A stretch of 64,000 bases of DNA. Source: JBNLAN01 sp050302175 (GTDB taxonomy: Bacteria > Pseudomonadota > Zetaproteobacteria > Mariprofundales > Mariprofundaceae). The DNA is taken from positions 1-64,000 of the forward strand of contig JBNLAN010000021.1 in the NCBI GenBank assembly GCA_050302175.1. The letters are read 5' to 3'. This document shows, one piece after another, positions 41,690-50,083 of this stretch. Both the position numbers and the translations under genes were made by a program. Position 1 is the stretch's first letter. The number at the start of each line of letters is the position of its first letter. The notes under the pieces were generated by a model. The model worked only from the letters and a program-made list of their open reading frames with translations. It was not told the DNA's origin and made no database searches.

Positions 41690-42768
41690 TTAGGTTTGGC
41701 TTTTGCCCCGATTTGGCTGATTTGTCGCATCAGGCGGCCGCGTTGTTCCACAGCATGCCGCAAAAGCGCTTCTCGCAAAGGCGGGTGCCCTTCGACGACA
41801 TTTTTAAAGGCAGTAAAGGGGATTTTGGCCATGGTGATGTCGCTTAAGGTAAAAAGGTCAGCCGGGCAGCTGGCCTTGATCACCGCAGAGCTATCGCCGA
41901 TAAGCTCGCCCTGCTCCAGCTCCATGATGCTTTGCAGTTTGCCGGCGCCGTTCTTCATGGCATAACAGGCGCGACCGTCAATTAACATTTCGACAGCTTC
42001 CAGCTGGGCACCGGCTTGATGCACCAGTGTTTTGGCCGGGAAGTGTTCGATCTCGGTTTGACGTGCGATAAACTGACGCATATTCATCGGTACGCTGCGT
42101 ATAAGCGGGCTGAGCGAAAGCGTTGCATTGATACGGCGGCGCTCACTGATACTTTCCAAAGACTTCTGGATTTCCGGGTGTTCGAGCATATAGGCCAGGA
42201 GGCGTTTTCTTGGAATTTCGAGTACCACGCTATCCTTGTTGGCCACCACATCCGCAATTCTCTTGCCGGGAGAGAGAAAGGCTGCTTCCCCCACGATGTC
42301 TTTTTCTCCAACGATATTGAGCAGAGTAAGACCGTTTTCATGATCGGGAAAATAGATTGCCAGTTCACCCTTCAGAATGAGCGTTAAAGAATCGCCATGC
42401 TCACCATGGTGATAGAGATGCTGCCCTTCGCGCAGGCTTTGCTGGTTCACTCTCGCCCACAGCTTGTTGGCAACGCTTTTTTCGACCATGTCGTAAATTG
42501 CGCTGTTGTTGTCCTGTTGTTCCTCAGCCGTAATTCGTCCGATCTGCGGGTAGCGTTCGACAAGGTCTGCGGCCTTTCGGGCTTCACCTTTTTCGGTATA
42601 GATATTGTGTAGCTTACGCAGGATTTCTGTGGCGGTGCTTTGTCTGTTCAGCTGAAGCAGCACTTCAGCATACTTCAGGAGATAGCTGGGATTGTCAGGG
42701 TAGATGCCTACCAGGTCTGCAAATGCGGCTGCGGACTCTTCAAGAGCCTTGCTATCAGGCGAGACCAT
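41686..42768 (-). CDS. Dual cyclic-nucleotide-binding-domain protein (B)
   Basis: This is the paralogue of protein A, also 360 residues. A TPR-like region (LVGIYPDNPSYLLKYAEVLL) comes first. The first cNMP domain has LREGQHLYHHGEHGDSLTL and GEKDIVGEAAFLSPGKRIAD. The second has MELEQGELIGDSSAVIKASC. Short cassettes with GE followed by an alanine/serine suggest cyclic-nucleotide or related ligands, but the key arginine is not obvious in either. It starts 5 bp after the HD-GYP-like gene, so the proteins are co-expressed. Confidence 0.82.
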   Translation of the reverse strand: MVSPDSKALEESAAAFADLVGIYPDNPSYLLKYAEVLLQLNRQSTATEILRKLHNIYTEKGEARKAADLVERYPQIGRITAEEQQDNNSAIYDMVEKSVANKLWARVNQQSLREGQHLYHHGEHGDSLTLILKGELAIYFPDHENGLTLLNIVGEKDIVGEAAFLSPGKRIADVVANKDSVVLEIPRKRLLAYMLEHPEIQKSLESISERRRINATLSLSPLIRSVPMNMRQFIARQTEIEHFPAKTLVHQAGAQLEAVEMLIDGRACYAMKNGAGKLQSIMELEQGELIGDSSAVIKASCPADLFTLSDITMAKIPFTAFKNVVEGHPPLREALLRHAVEQRGRLMRQISQIGAKAKPK

Positions 42769-42772
42769 GGAG

Positions 42773-43948
42773 TCAGCTCGCTTGTTGTTTCTCTAGCAGC
42801 GCGGAGATATCGGTTTCATACATGCAGCGCTGCACCATCAGGTTGGGTTGCTGTTGCAGATCCACTTCCCGCGGGGAGATCGTATCGCCGTTCCGGTTGC
42901 GCAGCAGCAGGACCTTTGGACGCAGCGGCAGGCGAGGGTAGACCCGGATGACCTGTCCGATATCGCCTGAGTTCAGCTGCACATAGCTTCCAACCGGATA
43001 GAGCGATACGGCTTCAATCAGGGCTTTTAGGTATATCGGATCAAACCACGACTTGAACTCTTTGACCAGTTTGCGGATGGCATCCCGGGGCAGCAGGCGG
43101 CTGCGGTAGGAGCGGTGCTGTGACTGTGCTTCAAACATCGAAAGCAGCCCGGTGATTCTGCCGTTCGGTTTGATGTTGCTTCCGTACAGTCCCTGTGGGC
43201 CGGAGCCGTCAAAATGTTCGCGGGCATGCGCTGGTGTGGATAGGATACGTATATCGGTGACGCCACAGGCGCGCAGGTACTTTTCGCTAAGTTTGGCTGC
43301 GTCGGCAATTTGTTGTCGCTCCGTATCATTCAGTTCTTCACTTTTATGACGGAGTTCTGACGGAATCTGCGCCATACCGATATGGTGCAGCATGGCAGCG
43401 AGAATCATGGCGGTGCGTTCATCCTCATCTTCTTTCAGCTCATCGAGCACGCCACTGATCATGCTGCTGTAGAGCATCATAAACACGGCTTTTTCCACCA
43501 GGTCTCCAACCTGCTCATTCTGCTCACGAATATTTCCGGAAACTTTATGCACTTCCAGTTCGAGTGAGTTATGCGCCGACTCATCCTGGGCAAGCAGATG
43601 GACGAGTTGCTGAATGTGTTCGGTCAGCGCGGAAATGTTGGAGGGCTTATGATCGCAAGCCGACTGGAAAATGTCGAACAGGTGCCTGACACAAATCTGC
43701 AGCCAGATGTCGATATCCTGAGAGCGCCCGCTCACCCCCGCGGCGGTGAGCGTTGCATGATCCGGCTGGCTCTCTTCGGGGAGCTCGAACTCATTTTCAG
43801 GCTGCGGGAAGGGAGAGCTGTTTTCTGTGCTATTTTCATCGGCAAGCAGCATGGAATCTTCTTCCTGAACATCAGGTGAGGCTTTCCGGTCACCCTTGGA
43901 CTTGTTGCGACCGCGGTGGCTGCGAAGAAGATCGATATGCTTACTCAT
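42773..43948 (-). CDS. Degenerate HD-GYP domain protein
   Basis: The 391-residue protein has a low-complexity acidic N-terminus (about residues 1-100). An HD-GYP-like domain (about 190-330) and the family's typical C-terminal extension (SYVQLNSGDIGQVIRVYP) follow. The catalytic HD is HH (MLHHIGMAQIP) and the GYP region reads HFDGSGPQGLYG. It is therefore probably unable to hydrolyse c-di-GMP and may bind it or partner proteins. ATG 43948 lies 1 bp after the ATPase stop. It belongs to the ATPase / HD-GYP / dual-CNBD operon. Confidence 0.8.
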   Translation of the reverse strand: MSKHIDLLRSHRGRNKSKGDRKASPDVQEEDSMLLADENSTENSSPFPQPENEFELPEESQPDHATLTAAGVSGRSQDIDIWLQICVRHLFDIFQSACDHKPSNISALTEHIQQLVHLLAQDESAHNSLELEVHKVSGNIREQNEQVGDLVEKAVFMMLYSSMISGVLDELKEDEDERTAMILAAMLHHIGMAQIPSELRHKSEELNDTERQQIADAAKLSEKYLRACGVTDIRILSTPAHAREHFDGSGPQGLYGSNIKPNGRITGLLSMFEAQSQHRSYRSRLLPRDAIRKLVKEFKSWFDPIYLKALIEAVSLYPVGSYVQLNSGDIGQVIRVYPRLPLRPKVLLLRNRNGDTISPREVDLQQQPNLMVQRCMYETDISALLEKQQAS

Positions 43949-43949
43949 C

Positions 43950-44750
43950 TCAGCAAGAATAGCGCTTAAATGTTTCGGCGACCAGATTTCGGTCGATGAT
44001 GGGGGATTCCATCTGCATGCCGGTGAGCAGACAATAGTCTGCAAGATGGTTAATTCTGCGCGGAATGCCCTTGGTTAAATGATGGATCGCCATGGCGGCC
44101 TGCTTGGTGAGGATCGCCTTACGGCAGCCCGCGGTTTGCAGACGTTTCAGTATGTAGCGAATGGCCTCGTTCATATCCATGGCGCCGAGATTCAGATGCA
44201 GGGCGATACGCTGCTCGAGTTGGGGCAGGGCCTTGAACTGATCGGCAAGTTCGGGTTGACCGACAAAGAACAGCGTCAAAATAAAATGGTCGGCGAACTG
44301 GAAATTGAGCAGCAGCCTGAGCTCTTCAAAAGTCTCCATTGACGGGATGCTTTGGGCTTCGTCGATGCAGATAATGGTGTCCCGATCGCTCTCCATGTTG
44401 TGGATCAGGTGCTTCTGGATGGCGTGGATCAGTGTTATTTTATCTTTCCCCTCGGTTGGAATATCCATCTGGGTGGCGATTTCGGAGAGCATCTCAAGGG
44501 GTGAAAGGCGCGGGTAGGTGATCAGAATAATATCGAAACGGTCATCCGGCAGACCAAGTAGCACATGCTGGCTGAGTGTGGTCTTGCCGCAGCCGATATC
44601 TCCGGTGAGCGCGATGACGCCTTTGTGGCGCATAATCGCATCGGTGATGGAGTCGGTGAGGTGCCGGTGCTTTTCTGATTCGTAGTAGAACTCCTGATTG
44701 GAGCCGTTATCGAACGGGAACTCGGTTAACTGCCAGTAATCAAGGTACAT
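43950..44750 (-). CDS. ExeA-like AAA ATPase
   Basis: The 266-residue ATPase has Walker A TGDIGCGKTT (residues 49-58) and Walker B IICIDEAQS. A sensor-1 region follows, and the GIPRRINHLADYCLL block is typical of ExeA and of ATPases linked to exopolysaccharide/PEP-CTERM loci. It lacks the peptidoglycan-binding and membrane parts of full ExeA. It is first in the minus-strand signalling operon and diverges from the exopolysaccharide genes at 45008 onward, so a role in export or assembly is a reasonable inference. Confidence 0.85.
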   Translation of the reverse strand: MYLDYWQLTEFPFDNGSNQEFYYESEKHRHLTDSITDAIMRHKGVIALTGDIGCGKTTLSQHVLLGLPDDRFDIILITYPRLSPLEMLSEIATQMDIPTEGKDKITLIHAIQKHLIHNMESDRDTIICIDEAQSIPSMETFEELRLLLNFQFADHFILTLFFVGQPELADQFKALPQLEQRIALHLNLGAMDMNEAIRYILKRLQTAGCRKAILTKQAAMAIHHLTKGIPRRINHLADYCLLTGMQMESPIIDRNLVAETFKRYSC

Positions 44751-45007
44751 CGCTTATTTATGTGCGGCCATGCAACCGTTTGTGCGGCTGGCTGGGTGAT
44801 GTGCGCAGTGGCAGTTGAAGGCTTGCATGGGTTGAGCGGCTCCTGTGATATATATGATACCGTAGAGCACAATTGATTTTGGAGTCAAGTTATTTCATCA
44901 AAATTCCCCATCAAAATCAGCAACAAGCAGTCCGAAGTTAATTCAAAGATTCCTCTTTGTGAGCTAATTCATTGACAAAAAAAGGAAAATGGTTTTTGAT
45001 TGCCGTC

Positions 45008-47575
45008 ATGGAAACTGTCCGTCGCCGACCTGCATCACTTCTGTTGCTTTTATTCGCAGCAATAGTGCTTGTCGGCTGTCACACAACGGTTCCAAATCCC
45101 ACTGTTTCACTCGATGCAATGGGTAAGCCCTTACCCCGATATAATTTACAGAATATTGGTCCGCAGCGAAGTATTACTGCACGTTCGGTCTATTTTTCGG
45201 ATATGAATGCCGATGGCGCCATTGATCTGTTGATCGGAACCGAACGCTCGGTGGATGGCTTTCATATCGAGTGGGGCAATGGCAAAGGTCAGTGGCGCTT
45301 ACAGGCAGGCCCTCCAACATCCATGCGGCCCAGAGGTTTTGCGGTGGACGATGTGGATGGCGACGGTATTTCTGAAATATTGATTGGCGGAGAGGGTGAC
45401 CAGCGCGGATTGCAGGTTTGGTCCAACCAGGAGGGAGCATGGCAACTGGAGTCTGTCCCTTCTGAGGTGGGAGTATACCGCGATGTGGTGCTGGCCGATC
45501 TGAACGATGATGGCTGGCCTGACATTGTGGCCGCCCGGACTGATTCGGAGCAGAAAGGCGGAGTTCCGGTCTGGATGAACAATGGGTCCGGTGGCTGGGT
45601 CAAGGGCTTTGATGTGGCCACGGAAGGTTATTTTACGGATGTTGCCGTGGCCGATCTTAATCAGGATGGACATCGCGATATTGTGGCAGCGCGTCGCAGC
45701 GGGACAGGCTCTCGCGAGCAGGATGGTTCATGGCGGCAGGTTGGCGGGCTGCAGTTGTGGTATGGCGATGGCAGTGGTCGCTGGCAGACCGAGGTGCTTG
45801 CCGCCGAGGGTGATGTGGAGTCTGTGACTGTGGCTGATGTGAATGGCGATGGTCGACTTGATATCGTGGCTGGTTTTTATCAAAAAGGTATTGCGGCATG
45901 GCTGCGCGGCTCGAGCGGTTGGTCAAAGCGGCAGGTGACCGATGAGAACAGCTGGACAGCGCTGCGCGTTGGCGATCTGGATGCGGATGGAAAGCGTGAA
46001 TTGGTTGCTGCTTCCAGCGATGGGCATGGTCTTGGTGTCTGGACATGGCAAGGAGGATTTTCTCGTCGTACAGGATGGCTGCCAAACTATGGGGTTTATC
46101 TTGCCATTGATCTTGGCGACACGTATGGCTCCGGTCGACTCGATGTTGCTGCAGTGCGGGCGGATGCCGGTGTAGAGGTGTGGTCGGCAACTGCTGCAGA
46201 AAAGCTTGAGGTCAGGGAAGTTGGTGCAACTCCGACCGGAGAAGAGTTGCTCGTACTGTTCGACTCTGGATCGGCACTGCTTGATACATATGCTGAATCG
46301 GCGCTGGAGCACTGGTTCGTCAGTCAGGGTAAAGATATTGCATCGCTACAATTAAGACTTGAAGGGCATGCTGATCCGACGCCGATTCATAGTGAAGAGT
46401 TCCCCAATAATATGGCACTTTCGCGGGCTCGTGCGGAAGCTGTGGCAGCCTGGCTGCGCAGCAAGGGCGTTGCAGAGGGGGCACTGCGCATCGACGCGCT
46501 GGGAGATAAGGGAGCCACAGTTGCCGACATAGCTGCCGGTGCAGACAAGTTGCGCATTGACCGGCGTGTGAGGATTACGGCCTACAAAAAAACTTCGGCA
46601 CGTTTGCCGGCTACTGCTGAGGACACCCGTGACCGGAACCTGTTCAATGTTGTGTCCAACAAGGTATTCAAGACTATCGATGGTATTCCCGAATATCGGG
46701 TTGGCCCGGGCGATGAGTTGGCTCTCATTATGTGGCAGGGCGGTAAATCGACGGAACATAAGGTGGTTGTGCAAATCGATGGGGTGATTTCGTTACCCTA
46801 TCAGGAGGGGTTGCAGGTTAATGGCCTTACTCCTCGCGAAATTGACGGTTATGTCACAAAGCTGTTGTCGAGATATGAGCGCAGGCCAAGAGTTGATGTG
46901 CGCGTTCTCAAGCATATCAATAAGAAGGCCAGTATTTTTGGAGAGGTGCAGAGTCTGGTGCGACAGCCAACCGGACCGGGTGTGTATGCGCTGAAAGGGA
47001 AGGAGAATCTCGTCGAGTTTCTGTCGCGGGCCGGCGGCCCCGGTAGTGAGGCTGACCTGACCCGAGTGCAAGTGAATCGGGGTGGCAAAACCATCATCCT
47101 GAATCTGGAGCGTGCAATCAAATATGGCGATTCTATGGAGAATGCCATTGTGGACGATGGCGATACGGTTTTCGTGCCGTCGCTGGCGCAATCAAAGCGC
47201 CGTGTTTATGTGCTCGGTGAAGTGGGTAAGCCGGGGATTGTGGAGTTCTCAGGCGACATTCGTTTGCTGGATGCTGTTTCTCAGGCTGGCGGATTCGGCA
47301 AGGATGCCTACTACCCGGATATTCGTGTTGTGCGCTCCAATCAGGATCGCCCACTTATTTTTGCAGTGTCATTTGATGCCTTTCTCGAGAAGGGTGATTT
47401 AACGCAAAATCTTGCCTTGCAGGATAAGGATGTGATCCTGATTCCGCGCAGGCCGATCGCGAACTGGAATCAGTGGATTAACGATATCATGCCTACGCTC
47501 AATGTTTTGACGACACCGATCAATACTTACCAGCAAATATTGATCATTCGCGATCTTACCCGGCGGTTACCGTAA
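45008..47575 (+). CDS. Lipoprotein fusion: seven FG-GAP/VCBS repeats + OmpA-like + Wza-type SLBB export domain
   Basis: This is an outer-membrane polysaccharide export lipoprotein of unusual build, about 855 residues. The signal peptide ends in lipobox LVGC (Cys24). Seven FG-GAP/VCBS-type repeats follow at about 45-400, each with a DxNxDG-like loop (for example ADLNDDGWPDIVAA, ADVNGDGRLDIVAG), suggesting a seven-bladed propeller. An OmpA-like domain spans about 405-525 (FDSGSALLDTYAESALEHW; LSRARAEAVAAWL). The Wza-type Poly_export domain starts at YRVGPGDELALIMW (about 563), then two SLBB domains (SIFGEVQ; VYVLGEVGKPG). A TTG at 44972 is an alternative start. It overlaps the Wzc-like gene (TAATG). 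Confidence 0.85.
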   Translation: METVRRRPASLLLLLFAAIVLVGCHTTVPNPTVSLDAMGKPLPRYNLQNIGPQRSITARSVYFSDMNADGAIDLLIGTERSVDGFHIEWGNGKGQWRLQAGPPTSMRPRGFAVDDVDGDGISEILIGGEGDQRGLQVWSNQEGAWQLESVPSEVGVYRDVVLADLNDDGWPDIVAARTDSEQKGGVPVWMNNGSGGWVKGFDVATEGYFTDVAVADLNQDGHRDIVAARRSGTGSREQDGSWRQVGGLQLWYGDGSGRWQTEVLAAEGDVESVTVADVNGDGRLDIVAGFYQKGIAAWLRGSSGWSKRQVTDENSWTALRVGDLDADGKRELVAASSDGHGLGVWTWQGGFSRRTGWLPNYGVYLAIDLGDTYGSGRLDVAAVRADAGVEVWSATAAEKLEVREVGATPTGEELLVLFDSGSALLDTYAESALEHWFVSQGKDIASLQLRLEGHADPTPIHSEEFPNNMALSRARAEAVAAWLRSKGVAEGALRIDALGDKGATVADIAAGADKLRIDRRVRITAYKKTSARLPATAEDTRDRNLFNVVSNKVFKTIDGIPEYRVGPGDELALIMWQGGKSTEHKVVVQIDGVISLPYQEGLQVNGLTPREIDGYVTKLLSRYERRPRVDVRVLKHINKKASIFGEVQSLVRQPTGPGVYALKGKENLVEFLSRAGGPGSEADLTRVQVNRGGKTIILNLERAIKYGDSMENAIVDDGDTVFVPSLAQSKRRVYVLGEVGKPGIVEFSGDIRLLDAVSQAGGFGKDAYYPDIRVVRSNQDRPLIFAVSFDAFLEKGDLTQNLALQDKDVILIPRRPIANWNQWINDIMPTLNVLTTPINTYQQILIIRDLTRRLP

Positions 47576-49860
47576 TGCAGTCGACGACAGTAGGGGGGTA
47601 TGAGCTTAACCTCGAAGAGTACTGGCAAGTAATTCTGCGCAGGCGCTGGATTATTATTTTCTGCGCGATTTCACTCGGGGTTGCAAGCTGGTTTTTTACC
47701 TGGATCAAACAGCCGCCGCCTATCTACAGCTCCAGTGCTTCGGTGAAGATCGAGAGCTCCAGTAATTTGACCGAGATACTGATTCAGGGCGGTAATTTTC
47801 GACAGCGCGATGATATGGATACCCAGCTTGCCGTGATTCAGTCGTTTGCGTTGATGGAGCGGGTTGCAAAACGTATGGGGAAGATTCCTGCCGAGGTGAG
47901 CACTGAGGACATTCGGAGTAATGATGAATATATGGGAGTGGTGCTTGATCTGAAAGATAGCATTTCTGCCGAGCAAGAGGGCATCAGCAATATTATCAAT
48001 ATCTCCGCTGCATCAAGAAGTCCGGAGTTTGCACGTGATCTGGCGCAGGCGGTAGCGGATGAGTTTCGTGAATATAGCGTTGAATCAAAAAACCGGCAGG
48101 TGATCGAGGCCAAGCGTTTTATTGAGCAGCAGCTCCTGGTTGTGGGTGAGAGGCTGAAGAAGTCGGAAGAGATGGTTCGTGATTATCGCAAATCGAATTC
48201 GATCTCAATGCTGGGTGAGAATTCGGAAGTAATGGCAAAAGTGGTCGGCGATCTGGAGCAGGAGTATCGGCAGTCGGCCGTTCACCTGAACGATCTCAGT
48301 TTTGCGCTGGAGCAATTGCGTCAACGCATCAAAAACAATCGTTGGGACTATCAGGCAGTTTCGGTTTCTGGGTCCGTCAGCACCTATTTCGATGAGCTAA
48401 ATAAGCGCTTGGTCGAGATGGCGATTAAGCATACCGAGCTGGCAACCGACTTTACCGATGAGCATCCGCAAATCGTGGAGTTGAGTGAACAGGCAGCCGA
48501 GATTCTGGATAGTATGGTTGAAGAGCTGGCGGAGCAGGTGGCACTGACAAAGAAACGCATGGCTGATATCCAGAAAGGCATGGATGAATCTGAGGCGCGT
48601 TATCAGGGCAAGCCCGAACAGCTGCTTGAGCTACAGCGCATGAAGCGCTCGGTGCGAATCAATGAAGAGCTTCACGATCTGCTGGAGAAAAAGTATCAGG
48701 AAGTGCTGATCAAGGAGGCTGAAAAGGTTCGTGAAGTGAGCCTTGTGCGCCCGGCACTGTTGTCGTATATGCCGATTAATGCGCCGCGCACTTCCCAGAC
48801 CGCGTTGGCAGGCCTGATTCTGGGCCTGGTGCTGGGACTGATTATCGCGCTGATTCTGGAGGCGATGGATAGTTCCATTGGCACCATTGAAGAAGTTGAG
48901 AGTTTTCTCGATGTGCCAGTCATGGGGTTTGTGCCGCATCTGGGGCATGATGATGCGGTTGCCTTGTTCGAGGGAGTGGAGAATCTGCAGACCAGTGGAC
49001 ATGAGCTCGAACGGCAGATCAGGCTGATTACCCATTTTTCTCCGCCTTCGACCATTGCCGAAGCCTATCGCAGCATGCGCACCAATCTGCTGTTTTCACA
49101 GGTGGGCCAACACAAGATCGTATTGGTAACCAGTTCGACGATTAAGGAAGGTAAGAGCACCGTGGCAGCCAATCTGGCAGTCGTGATTGCGCAACAGGGT
49201 TCACGAGTGCTGTTGATTGATGCCGATATGCGTAAACCGATGCAGCATCACACCTTTGGTATCGAGCGCACACCGGGGTTGAGTGAGTGCCTGCTGGGGC
49301 AAATCAGCTGGAATAAGGCGGTGCGGCGGTTCTCGGATGTGATGTTGGGTGATATGGGGATCGATCAGGCCCTAATCACACCGGGGCTTGACCAGCTAGA
49401 TATTCTCACCTGTGGTAAGGTGGACGCCAGCCCTCCCGATCTGCTCGGCTCTCCGGCGCTGACGCAAATATTTGATGAGGTGCGTGAAGCATACGATATG
49501 GTGATTATCGATATGCCGCCGTTGCTGCATACCACAGATGCCACTGTTGTGGCCTCGAAAGTGGATGGTGTGCTGCTGGTCTATCATATCGGCGCTGTGG
49601 TTCGTGGCGCTCTCAAACGTGTGAAAGGCAGTATCGAATCGGTGGGCGGCAAAGTACTTGGTGTTGTGCTAAATGGCGTGCGCGGGGAGCTCTCATCCGA
49701 TTATGCCAAGTATAAAATGGATAGTTACTATAGCTATGCATATGGCGAGGATGGTAAAGAGCGCCTCGATACAGTGAGCGAGCTGCTGATGAAAGCCAAA
49801 CATTTGTCTCGCAAGCTGCAACGTATGATTGTTAAGCTTCTGCGGGCGAAGCGTGGCTGA
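47575..49860 (+). CDS. Wzc-type polysaccharide co-polymerase / bacterial tyrosine kinase
   Basis: This is an inner-membrane protein that sets chain length and gates export of polysaccharide. A Wzz domain with a first helix at about residues 24-44 leads into a long periplasmic coiled coil (about 180-390). A second helix with AGLILGLVLGLIIALILEA follows. The C-terminal BY-kinase has Walker A' STIKEGKSTVA, Walker A-prime partner LLIDADMRKP and Walker B IIDMPPLL. A terminal tyrosine cluster (about residues 712-730; DSYYSYAYG) is present. It pairs with the Wza-type lipoprotein just upstream. Confidence 0.93.
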   Translation: MQSTTVGGYELNLEEYWQVILRRRWIIIFCAISLGVASWFFTWIKQPPPIYSSSASVKIESSSNLTEILIQGGNFRQRDDMDTQLAVIQSFALMERVAKRMGKIPAEVSTEDIRSNDEYMGVVLDLKDSISAEQEGISNIINISAASRSPEFARDLAQAVADEFREYSVESKNRQVIEAKRFIEQQLLVVGERLKKSEEMVRDYRKSNSISMLGENSEVMAKVVGDLEQEYRQSAVHLNDLSFALEQLRQRIKNNRWDYQAVSVSGSVSTYFDELNKRLVEMAIKHTELATDFTDEHPQIVELSEQAAEILDSMVEELAEQVALTKKRMADIQKGMDESEARYQGKPEQLLELQRMKRSVRINEELHDLLEKKYQEVLIKEAEKVREVSLVRPALLSYMPINAPRTSQTALAGLILGLVLGLIIALILEAMDSSIGTIEEVESFLDVPVMGFVPHLGHDDAVALFEGVENLQTSGHELERQIRLITHFSPPSTIAEAYRSMRTNLLFSQVGQHKIVLVTSSTIKEGKSTVAANLAVVIAQQGSRVLLIDADMRKPMQHHTFGIERTPGLSECLLGQISWNKAVRRFSDVMLGDMGIDQALITPGLDQLDILTCGKVDASPPDLLGSPALTQIFDEVREAYDMVIIDMPPLLHTTDATVVASKVDGVLLVYHIGAVVRGALKRVKGSIESVGGKVLGVVLNGVRGELSSDYAKYKMDSYYSYAYGEDGKERLDTVSELLMKAKHLSRKLQRMIVKLLRAKRG

Positions 49861-49865
49861 GCATC

Positions 49866-50060
49866 ATGCAAAAAGATCTTGATCGCATTTCGAGACAAAA
49901 ACGCCGGAAGAGAAATATAGTGATCGTGGTTTCAGTGAGTGTTTTCATTGCGCTTGTCGGCGTCGGTCTTCGCTCATGTGCGGATCAGTTCAGCGAGCCT
50001 TACAATAAGGATTATGCGCCGCTTGATGCGTCCGCAAACTCCGGCGGAGAAGAGCGCTGA
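49866..50060 (+). CDS. Small single-pass membrane protein in the polysaccharide operon
   Basis: The 64-residue protein has a very basic N-terminus (RQKRRKRN), one membrane helix (IVIVVSVSVFIALVGVGL) and a short acidic periplasmic tail. By the positive-inside rule the C-terminus is outside. I recognise no family. It starts 5 bp after the Wzc-type gene and ends shortly before the polymerase, so it is probably translated with them and may be an accessory subunit of the polysaccharide machinery. Confidence 0.6.
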   Translation: MQKDLDRISRQKRRKRNIVIVVSVSVFIALVGVGLRSCADQFSEPYNKDYAPLDASANSGGEER

Positions 50061-50083
50061 GCCTCGGGCATATTCGCGTTCCG

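Noticed and set aside
44896..44917. Direct repeat CATCAAAAT upstream of the Wza-type gene
   Set aside because: Only two copies in AT-rich sequence and no known regulator site. The 257-bp gap 44751-45007 otherwise shows only weak promoter-like elements, none convincing.
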